Part shown: piece after piece, positions 41,974-48,662 of the stretch | How positions within the stretch are numbered: position 1 is the first letter of the stretch | How the letters are laid out: every line of letters begins with the position of its first letter | DNA from: a virus | IMG/VR virus record: IMGVR_UViG_3300006865_000001 | Location: 1-60,285 of that record | Direction: 5' to 3' (one strand) | Length of the DNA: 60,285 nt | Made by a program: the position numbers and the translations under genes | The notes under the pieces: generated by a model | Database searches by the model: none | What the model saw: only the letters and a program-made list of their open reading frames with translations | Told to the model about the DNA's origin: nothing

Positions 41974-42639
41974 TCACCCCTCCGTCAGATACGTATGGAA
42001 ATTACCATGCCGTCCAGCGTGTGTAAATGAAATATTGCACACGACACACATCTCCCCGCCTATTTCCCTCCACAGGCGGCAAAATGCGTAGTCTTCACCG
42101 ACCCACCGACCCCCGCTCACCCCTTGAGGGAACAGGTCGTACAGTGTGCCTGTGAGTACGCCGTTCTCATCGTATTCCTCGTACCGCTGACCCGGGTAGC
42201 TCGCTATCATGCGTTCCAGCGCCGAGCGGTGGATGCACAGGAAGCCGGTCGGTACCGCTGCGGCAGCCACACAGCCATCAGCACGCTGCACGGGGCAGTC
42301 ATCGGGCGTGGTGTGGATGACAACCGGGAAGCGTAGCGGTTCGGTCTTCATCGGGTAGATGCCGGCCACCACTTCACCTGGGGTCTCGATCACCTTGAGC
42401 GCGGCGGTCGCCGGCCAGGATATGTCGTCATCCAGAAAGAACAGCACATCGGCATCGGAGTCGAGGAAATGCTTGACAATCTGGTTACGGGCGGTCTGCA
42501 CGTAACAGCAACCCGTAAGCATGTAAAATTCAGCCTGGTGACCGCGTTCAGCGCACAGTGCTATCGTTGCCTCAAGCGAGTCGAGGAACGGCGCGTAGGT
42601 GATGCCTCGGTATGATGGGGTGGCGAAGAGTATTTTCAC
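41974..42639 (-). CDS. GT-A type glycosyltransferase-like protein (221 aa)
   Basis: The N-terminal KILFATPSYRG strand, RNQIVKHFLDSDADVLFFLDDDI with the metal-binding DDD, and the downstream WVGEDYAFCRLWRE motif match phage GT-A (GT2-like) enzymes. It may decorate a virion protein or cell-surface sugar. It starts with GTG 42639, without a strong ribosome-binding site. Confidence 0.8.
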   Translation of the reverse strand: MKILFATPSYRGITYAPFLDSLEATIALCAERGHQAEFYMLTGCCYVQTARNQIVKHFLDSDADVLFFLDDDISWPATAALKVIETPGEVVAGIYPMKTEPLRFPVVIHTTPDDCPVQRADGCVAAAAVPTGFLCIHRSALERMIASYPGQRYEEYDENGVLTGTLYDLFPQGVSGGRWVGEDYAFCRLWREIGGEMCVVCNISFTHAGRHGNFHTYLTEG

Positions 42640-42656
42640 AGGGTGTCCGTATGAGT

Positions 42657-42689
42657 GAGAGCCGGTGGTAGATAGTCACACCGGCTCTC
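42657..42689. terminator. Perfect 11-bp hairpin, attenuator-like
   Basis: GAGAGCCGGTG (57-67) pairs with CACCGGCTCTC (79-89) around an 11-base loop. There is no T run, so it may slow rather than end transcription, or shield mRNA. On the minus strand the GTGTGAC word begins in the last bases of the stem and runs into the loop. Confidence 0.5.
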
Positions 42690-42695
42690 TGGTTA

Positions 42696-42821
42696 TCAGC
42701 AGTTTTTCATCGGCTTGCCCACGGTTATGACCATGCCGCCCATCTTCTTACCGCTTGTGACGGGTGGCTTCTTGACCTTGGGTTTGCGGTTCTGGATCGT
42801 TGGCAGTTTAGGCGCCGGCAT
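42696..42821 (-). CDS. Basic Lys/Pro-rich peptide (41 aa)
   Basis: It starts at ATG 42821 in a TAATG overlap with the upstream gene. The product is rich in Lys and Pro (RKPKVKKPPVTSGKKMGG). It resembles the 28-residue peptide at 23746-23832 in composition. Possibly a virion or DNA-binding peptide. Confidence 0.55.
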   Translation of the reverse strand: MPAPKLPTIQNRKPKVKKPPVTSGKKMGGMVITVGKPMKNC

Positions 42822-43045
42822 TATGCTTCGCCCTTGATTATCCCTACCGCGACCAGTGCGGCCCTGATCTCATTGACCAGCGTGACGATGGCGTCGGCCT
42901 GGGTCGCTGCGCCGAAGCCGTAGGGCGTGGTGGAGGTGGCTGCGGTCGTGGTGACGGCTGCCTGATCTGCACCGGCACGCATACCGATGGGCTTGGTGCC
43001 CGACAGCGGGCCGTAGATGGTAGTGGAGTGGGAATCGAGAGACAT
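42821..43045 (-). CDS. Capsid-associated small protein (74 aa)
   Basis: It lies directly after the coat gene, with AAGGAGAACACATC before ATG 43045. The C-terminal ADAIVTLVNEIRAALVAVG is a motif of short proteins encoded next to phage coat genes (head fibre or decoration type). The N-terminus (PLSGTKPIGMRAGADQ) is also typical. Exact role unproven. Confidence 0.75.
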   Translation of the reverse strand: MSLDSHSTTIYGPLSGTKPIGMRAGADQAAVTTTAATSTTPYGFGAATQADAIVTLVNEIRAALVAVGIIKGEA

Positions 43046-43070
43046 GATGTGTTCTCCTTATTGTGATGTA

Positions 43071-43091
43071 GGGGCTGTGGTGAGCAGCCCC
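43071..43091. terminator. Small hairpin after the coat gene
   Basis: GGGGCTG and CAGCCCC form a 7-bp stem with a 7-base loop in the gap between coat and the next gene. No T run. It could give partial termination or 3'-end stability so that coat is made in excess. Confidence 0.4.
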
Positions 43092-43111
43092 GTTGCTGGT
43101 TGAGGGTGGTG

Positions 43112-44446
43112 CTACCCGCCGAGTCGCACCGCCCATTCGGGTCTATGTGTGGAAAATCCGCCCAAAATATCCAGTCTCGTAATTTCCTGTGTCGAGATGA
43201 TGTCATAACCCGTGACAATCCTCATCGAGATACCATCCTCGACAACGCGGGTGGCGCGGCAGTTCGGCATGTTAACGGGGAGGTCGGCGGTACCGAGGGT
43301 GAATGCCGACTCGTGGAAAGCCAGGTTCTGCGGGCTGACCGTGGAAGCCGCGCCGGTCGTGAAGACCACGGCGGCGGTAGCACTGGTTGCGGTCAGCACG
43401 ACGGTGCCGTATGCGGTGGTCGGACCAGCTACCTTGGGCGGGTTGGCAACGACCACGTTGTTGGCGCCGGTCGCCAAGGTCAGTGCTTCGGCCACGACGA
43501 ACTGGTACAGGATGCCGGTGTTCTGCTGGTTGTCAGGGTTGACCGCGTAGACGTTCGCCACGGTGAAAGAGTCACCCGGGACCAGGGTCTTGTTGTTATC
43601 ACCGCCTGCCGCAGTGAAGACCATGGTTGCCGAAGGGGTCGTGCCGGCAGTCCATGCGGACGTGGTAGTGGTCTCGTTACCGCTGATGGCGCGGCTACCC
43701 GAGGTGAAGACGTGGACGTTCTGGTCCATGGCAAACTTGAACCGGAGAGCATCACCCATCATGCCCTTGCGATACTGCTCCGCGATGATCCCCTGCGGAT
43801 TGAACAGGCCGGTCAGCGAACCGACGCTGGATGCCTGTGCAGCCGAGTTGAGCAGCATGTGACGGTTGCCGTCGTCGGGTGCGCAGGCGTTGTCGAGCAG
43901 CATACCGGCGTTCAGGAACGCGGTCGGCGCGTTGTACTGGAGCAGACCGGATGCCGAACCACCAGCCGTACCGATGGTGGTACCGGGGGTGCCGATGACG
44001 GTGTTGACGGGGCCGGCGCCCGGGCAGGCGTAGGAGCCGAGGCTGTTGGCGGTCGGGTAGAGACCGGTGCAGGCAGCCACATGGCACTCCCAGTCCATCT
44101 GGCTGACCATCTTGCTGATCGCCGGCACGATGTAATCCTTGCGGAAATCGTTGATGTGCAGTGTGCGCTCGGCATCGCTGAACGACATCGGGATGGTCCA
44201 GAAGCGGTTGAGGGTCAACGGCACCGTCTCGTCACTCTGCCCCTGTGGGATGATCGACGGCCCCTGCTGGACCATCCAGCGTTTCGGTTTCTTGACGTTG
44301 ATCGTGTCACCGATCTTGGCGCCGGTCCTGGCGAACTGGTCGGAATGCTGCTTGCGAACGCCTCTCAGGAAGCCGATGGAGTTCTGAAACTCCATGAGAG
44401 CTTCTTTGGCTATTACCGAGTCCGTTAAAATTACGTTGGAAGCCAT
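43112..44446 (-). CDS. Major coat protein, P22 gp5-like (444 aa)
   Basis: Forms the icosahedral shell. The N-terminal region (LTDSVIAKEALMEFQNS, then INVKKPKRW and the RFWTIPMSFSDAERTL stretch) and the overall layout match the P22 coat family (HK97 fold with an inserted domain). Length is close to P22 gp5. ATG 44446 follows AAAGGAGATTATTA. An equally long open frame on the opposite strand is a shadow. Confidence 0.9.
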   Translation of the reverse strand: MASNVILTDSVIAKEALMEFQNSIGFLRGVRKQHSDQFARTGAKIGDTINVKKPKRWMVQQGPSIIPQGQSDETVPLTLNRFWTIPMSFSDAERTLHINDFRKDYIVPAISKMVSQMDWECHVAACTGLYPTANSLGSYACPGAGPVNTVIGTPGTTIGTAGGSASGLLQYNAPTAFLNAGMLLDNACAPDDGNRHMLLNSAAQASSVGSLTGLFNPQGIIAEQYRKGMMGDALRFKFAMDQNVHVFTSGSRAISGNETTTTSAWTAGTTPSATMVFTAAGGDNNKTLVPGDSFTVANVYAVNPDNQQNTGILYQFVVAEALTLATGANNVVVANPPKVAGPTTAYGTVVLTATSATAAVVFTTGAASTVSPQNLAFHESAFTLGTADLPVNMPNCRATRVVEDGISMRIVTGYDIISTQEITRLDILGGFSTHRPEWAVRLGG

Positions 44447-44463
44447 TAATAATCTCCTTTATT

Positions 44464-45339
44464 TTACCTGCGTAGAGGTTTCATCTGTGTTTGCCGCCAT
44501 GCCCTGTACTCGGCCATACTAGCCGTTTCAGGGTCAAACGGTTGAGGGCTTACGCCCAACGGCACCGTGGCAATCGGCTCGGGTGCCAGTGATACTGCGC
44601 GGGGCGGTGCCGGTGCCGGTTTGCTGGCGAGGGTGGCGGCAATCTGCCCGAGTGCCATTGCGGCCTGTGTCGGTGGCAAGGCGTTGATGCGGTTTGCTTC
44701 GGTTAAGTTGGTGCCGAGGTAGTAGGCAATGTCTGCCCCTTGCTCATGGGTCTTGATGGCCTCGGCAACGGTGGCTGACTGACCGAATGCCGGATTACTG
44801 ATTACTTCTTGGAAGTCGGGGTAGCGTGTGACGGCTGTGACCCGTTGCTTTTCCCACTTGGCATCCGTCTCCTGCTGGTTGCGCTGCTGCGTGCGCTGCT
44901 GGTCGATGGTCTGCAGGTTCTGCATGACGTTGTGTTCGGCCAGCTTGACAATGTACTGACGGTCGGCTGCCTGGAAATCATCCCAAGACTCATAATCGTC
45001 GGACTTGGGTGCAGCCGGTGGACCCGCTGGTGCGGCTGGCTCGGGTGCCGGGGCCGGTGTGGCTGCGGCAAGCTGTCCACGGAGAAATGCTGCTTCCTCG
45101 CGTGCCTGTCGTGCCTGCTCCTGTGCTTCCTGTCGTTTGCGCCGTTCTGCTGCCGCCGCTGCCTTGAGACCCGTTGCGCTATCAGGCTCTGGTGCGGTGG
45201 GTGGCTCGACAGGTGCCGGGGGTTCGGTGGGCGCTGGTTCCGGTGCGGGTGGCTCGGTGGTGGCCGATGGTGCGGTCGGCTCGACAGGTGCTGCTACAGG
45301 CTCCGTTGTGGTGGTCACACTCCCGTCAGTAACTTCCAT
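44464..45339 (-). CDS. Scaffolding protein (291 aa)
   Basis: Directly upstream of coat. Its N-terminal 55 residues are a Pro/Glu/Thr/Ala low-complexity region, then a long charged helix (AAAAERRKRQEAQEQARQAR), and a basic C-terminus ending KPMRPLRR that would bind coat, as in P22 gp8. ATG 45339 follows AAGGAGAGGAAA. Confidence 0.85.
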   Translation of the reverse strand: MEVTDGSVTTTTEPVAAPVEPTAPSATTEPPAPEPAPTEPPAPVEPPTAPEPDSATGLKAAAAAERRKRQEAQEQARQAREEAAFLRGQLAAATPAPAPEPAAPAGPPAAPKSDDYESWDDFQAADRQYIVKLAEHNVMQNLQTIDQQRTQQRNQQETDAKWEKQRVTAVTRYPDFQEVISNPAFGQSATVAEAIKTHEQGADIAYYLGTNLTEANRINALPPTQAAMALGQIAATLASKPAPAPPRAVSLAPEPIATVPLGVSPQPFDPETASMAEYRAWRQTQMKPLRR

Positions 45340-45422
45340 TTTCCTCTCCTTGCTTGCCCGTGAGCCGGCACCGCTTTTGGTCTATTGCCCGTTGGCCGGC
45401 ATCGCCTGCTGCTATGCTGCTG

Positions 45423-45644
45423 TTAGAATCCGTCTCCGATTGCCAATCGTCTCCATTGGGAAGACGATGCACACATGAATACATAGGCGTCGTTGCGTTT
45501 CATCTCACCGACTATGCAACCAGCCGGTTTGGTAGAACTGGACACGTTTCTGAATGGAATGATCATCTGGTTGGGTTTATCCCCCGTTGCACCGAACGCG
45601 ATTCCCGACAGAATGAATATCATCAAAACGATGAGGTATCTCAA
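45423..45644 (-). CDS. Small exported protein, TTG start (73 aa)
   Basis: TTG 45644 has TGGAGG 7 bases upstream and creates a proper signal peptide (RYLIVLMIFILSGIAFG before ATGDKP). Downstream ATG codons have no ribosome-binding site, and the longer open frame covers another gene. The mature domain of about 55 residues has two cysteines. It sits between portal and scaffold; role unknown. Confidence 0.6.
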   Translation of the reverse strand: MRYLIVLMIFILSGIAFGATGDKPNQMIIPFRNVSSSTKPAGCIVGEMKRNDAYVFMCASSSQWRRLAIGDGF

Positions 45645-45645
45645 T

Positions 45646-45849
45646 TTACACCTCCACTGGTTGAAGTACGCCGTCGATGATAGCGAGCCGGTACACTTCA
45701 CCGTTACTATCATCTGCTATGGTCAGTATGCCGTTGTCGTCTATTGCGGCGGTACCTGGGGTGGATGCGGTACCCCGATTGATGACGTATATCTCACCGC
45801 TCTCTCTTTCTCCGATTGTGACATCATCGACTACGTATCGGGTGGTCAT
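45646..45849 (-). CDS. Small acidic beta-rich protein (67 aa)
   Basis: It starts at ATG 45849, coupled by TGATG to the portal stop (ATG 45852 is also possible), behind AAGGAG. It has beta-hairpin-like repeats (GILTIADDSNGEVYRLAI). Possibly a virion component; unrecognised. Confidence 0.65.
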   Translation of the reverse strand: MTTRYVVDDVTIGERESGEIYVINRGTASTPGTAAIDDNGILTIADDSNGEVYRLAIIDGVLQPVEV

Positions 45850-48074
45850 CATTGCACTCCTTGCTGTGGCTGACCATGTAACTCGGCCAGCACGCTCAGT
45901 ATCTCCTGTCTCAGACTGCTCATCTCGCCCTGTGCTTCTTTGCCCACGCGAAGTTTCTCAACCTCGACCTTGGCAGCCTGTAGCTTGACCTTCTCCTGCT
46001 CCAGTTTGACCTTCTCCATCTGCATCTGTGCCATGGGGTTGGGTGGCTGTGGGGGCATGGGTTCTTCGCCAGGGGTCGGCTTGGCGATACCCGGTGGCAG
46101 GGTCTTCTTGATCCGTTCAGCCAGCACATCGGCACCCACTACGCCTGAGTTACCCACGATCAGGTCGGCACCGAGACCCATCTGCTTGGGTAGGGCGCTG
46201 ACCAGGCGCAGCATGTACTCGCTCGACTCCTGGCGCTGTGTAGCGTAGCTAGGCCCGACTGTGACCTTGACCGCGTACCGACCGGCTGTGATGTCGTTGA
46301 ATTTGGCATCCCATCCCTGCTGCTGACCGGCTGCTATGAGCCGAGTGGTGTTCATCCCCTTGTAGCGTTCGGGATGCGCCATGATTGCGTTGTAGGCGTC
46401 CCTGACCGTCATGTTGACTGGCAGGTAGGTCTCGGTGTCGTCCAGACCACGCAGGCGCACGTCGCGGGGCGTGTCGTACAGTTCGGGAATCATCTCGTTC
46501 TTGATCTTGGCACCGTGTGCGATACCACGGGCCAGGTTGTCGATGTAGCTGAACGTCCGAACGTCACCAGGCTTCTGGCGGGCGGTCACAGCGGCTCCTG
46601 TGCGCTCAGGGCCAGCTTGGCCGAGGTCGGCGCCATGCATCCCTATGGTTGACTCAAACATGCCCATGGCCGACTGGAGCTGGCTGAATAAGGCTGCGGG
46701 CACCGGACCCGGGCCTTGGCGCATGGGCGGGGGAAGCGGAGCACCTGTCTCGGTCTGATCGGGGTTGTATTTGAGGAACGGGAAGTTCTTGGTATTGGCT
46801 GTGGCGTAATCCTGCTCATAACCATCAAACTGACGAGCCGTACCAACCCACGGTGCCTTAGGCTCCAGAGCGATCCGCTCGGCAAGCGCAGAGCACCAAT
46901 AGTTGACATTCCGTGCCGAGTCCTTGGCGTTCCGAACCAGACCGCTGATATATGTCTTACCCTCGATGTTGGTCCGGTGGCCGGTCAGCAGGATGATCGG
47001 GACGTATGACCCAGGCACGTCCTCACCTTCCAGACCGTTCTTGCTCAGGATGTCACACGCGGTGATGATGTACTGCTTGATTGTGGTGTACTCGGCGTCG
47101 GCCTCGCGGATGATGGTGGGTCCGACAGCCACAGGGGTTTGTTGCACAAGTGGCATAGGTGCCGATACAGGCGACCCCTGTGGCTGCGGTGGTGCGGGTA
47201 GTACCGGTGCCGTCTGAGGAATTGCGGGTAGCTCATTGGGAGGGGCAAGGGGCTGTTCCGAACTCAACTCAGGCGGCACCGATGCGGCTGCCAGTGATGG
47301 CACATCGGCTTTGGCGATTACACTGCCGTCAGACATCAGGCACATGGCTCGTTTGTGCTTCTTACGGACGAAGTACTCGGCAACGGTGACGGTCTCGGTG
47401 TCGAACCAGTTTTGGTAGCTCAGACCTTCGCCTACCGGCAAGGAGTCGCCGGGTACCTTGGCCTTGGGGTACTTCTTCTCGAAATCATCACGGGGCATCT
47501 TGCTCAGGATGTAACCATGCCCTGCGTCGGAATAGATGGGACATACGGCGTGCCGATCCATGACCACAGTGAATGGGTTAGGGATCAGCTCGTCGTAGAA
47601 CTCCTGGATGAAGGGGTTTTCTTCGGTGTAGCGGGTACGTATACGCCAGGCGCCGTAGCCACACGTCACGTTGCTGGTCGCAGCCTCGACGTAGATATAG
47701 TCGCTGTTCGATTGGTACTCGGAATCAGCGATGATACCTTCACGGATGCGGGCGATCTGAACGTCTGCGGTGGAGTCACCGGGGGCAATGCGGGCGCGGG
47801 GGCGATTGTGGCGTATGTCGCCGGTCACTTGGTTGATGAATTGGGGGAAAAGGTTTACTTCCAGAGAGGGGCGACCGTCGGTCTCACGCTCGGCAAGTAC
47901 CTGAGCGTCCCACATGGCACCTTTGACCGTGGCAAACTTCAGGTCTTCGACAGCATCGATGCGATTATGAGAATCAGCCAGGAGGTCAGCATCAAGTTCT
48001 TTGATGCGCTCGGCCAGAAACTCAGCTACCGCTGTGCTGGCGGCGTTGGATGTGATCTTGCGGGGTGATGCCAT
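45849..48074 (-). CDS. Portal protein, P22 gp1-like (741 aa)
   Basis: The dodecameric DNA gate. The N-terminal and wing region (DLKFATVKGAMWDAQVLAER, PSLEVNLFPQFINQVTGDIR) and the pattern around YVEAATSNVTCGYGAWRI are typical of P22-family portals. A Pro/Ala-rich insertion lies around residues 265-320, and the C-terminus has a long coiled coil (AQMQMEKVKLEQEKVKLQAA) like the P22 barrel. ATG 48074 follows AGGGAGCATCGGCAC. Confidence 0.9.
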   Translation of the reverse strand: MASPRKITSNAASTAVAEFLAERIKELDADLLADSHNRIDAVEDLKFATVKGAMWDAQVLAERETDGRPSLEVNLFPQFINQVTGDIRHNRPRARIAPGDSTADVQIARIREGIIADSEYQSNSDYIYVEAATSNVTCGYGAWRIRTRYTEENPFIQEFYDELIPNPFTVVMDRHAVCPIYSDAGHGYILSKMPRDDFEKKYPKAKVPGDSLPVGEGLSYQNWFDTETVTVAEYFVRKKHKRAMCLMSDGSVIAKADVPSLAAASVPPELSSEQPLAPPNELPAIPQTAPVLPAPPQPQGSPVSAPMPLVQQTPVAVGPTIIREADAEYTTIKQYIITACDILSKNGLEGEDVPGSYVPIILLTGHRTNIEGKTYISGLVRNAKDSARNVNYWCSALAERIALEPKAPWVGTARQFDGYEQDYATANTKNFPFLKYNPDQTETGAPLPPPMRQGPGPVPAALFSQLQSAMGMFESTIGMHGADLGQAGPERTGAAVTARQKPGDVRTFSYIDNLARGIAHGAKIKNEMIPELYDTPRDVRLRGLDDTETYLPVNMTVRDAYNAIMAHPERYKGMNTTRLIAAGQQQGWDAKFNDITAGRYAVKVTVGPSYATQRQESSEYMLRLVSALPKQMGLGADLIVGNSGVVGADVLAERIKKTLPPGIAKPTPGEEPMPPQPPNPMAQMQMEKVKLEQEKVKLQAAKVEVEKLRVGKEAQGEMSSLRQEILSVLAELHGQPQQGVQ

Positions 48075-48150
48075 GTGCCGATGCTCCCTGTTTAGCTATC
48101 GGTCTGATCACACAGCCCCCGTGAATGCGGCTATGCGTTGTGTCGCAGCT

Positions 48151-48180
48151 AGAGTACCTGCGACATGTGACAATTGTCAA
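48151..48180 (-). promoter_or_regulatory. Possible promoter upstream of the portal gene
   Basis: Minus-strand TTGACA (48175-48180), 18 bp, TACTCT (48151-48156). The -10 is weak; CATGTCGCAGGTAC may contribute. It would boost structural genes from portal onward. Confidence 0.4.
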
Positions 48181-48202
48181 GTGTTTATTTCATTGGGCGG
48201 GG

Positions 48203-48340
48203 TCACACCTCCCCCGCCGCGCACCGCCGTGCGTAGGCTACCATTGCCTCCCACCTGGTGCCCGCCCTACCAGTGTGACCTTGTGGTCCTCTGCAGACCC
48301 ATCTGCCGTTGCGACTCTGTGTTACTTTGACTCGTTGCAT
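48203..48340 (-). CDS. Small basic protein (45 aa)
   Basis: ATG 48340, with GGAGGGCTGAGCC upstream, fills the gap between the next gene and the portal promoter. It is rich in Arg and Gly (VTQSRNGRWVCRGPQGHTGR), perhaps nucleic-acid binding. It ends GEV followed by TGA within the word GGAGGTGTGACC. Confidence 0.6.
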   Translation of the reverse strand: MQRVKVTQSRNGRWVCRGPQGHTGRAGTRWEAMVAYARRCAAGEV

Positions 48341-48343
48341 GGC

Positions 48344-48643
48344 TCAGCCCTCCAGGCCAGTCACCTTGACCATGTCCAATACGTTGCCCATCCTATCCTT
48401 TGTGAACATGACTACGGTGTTAGGAGGACATTCAACGACAGGTTGCACCTCGTCTACAGGTGCCAAGCAGTCCTTGCATTGGTACCACGGTTTTCTACCC
48501 GGAATGTTATCAGCAACCTTGATGTGGTTGAATGCTTCGTCTGTACCGACGACAACACTCACCTCGTCGTTCGCCATCCCCTCGCAACAGTTGTGGTTGA
48601 TACATCTGACCCTCATTCCTATCTCAAATCGCCGCTGCTCCAT
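48344..48643 (-). CDS. Hypothetical protein with Cys pairs (99 aa)
   Basis: ATG 48643 follows GGGGAGG. An SH3-like beta pattern (IGMRVRCINHNCCEG, EVSVVVGTDE) is interrupted by a CKDC knuckle and followed by VVMFTKDRMGNVLDM. It lies between TerL and portal. Not recognised. Confidence 0.65.
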   Translation of the reverse strand: MEQRRFEIGMRVRCINHNCCEGMANDEVSVVVGTDEAFNHIKVADNIPGRKPWYQCKDCLAPVDEVQPVVECPPNTVVMFTKDRMGNVLDMVKVTGLEG

Positions 48644-48662
48644 CCCACACCTCCCCGGGTCG

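Noticed and set aside
43100-44428. 442-codon open frame on the plus strand
   Set aside because: It is the mirror of the coat gene, which has a strong ribosome-binding site and clear P22 coat similarity; the mirror has neither.
47355-48068. 237-codon plus-strand open frame
   Set aside because: It is a shadow of the portal gene with no ribosome-binding site.
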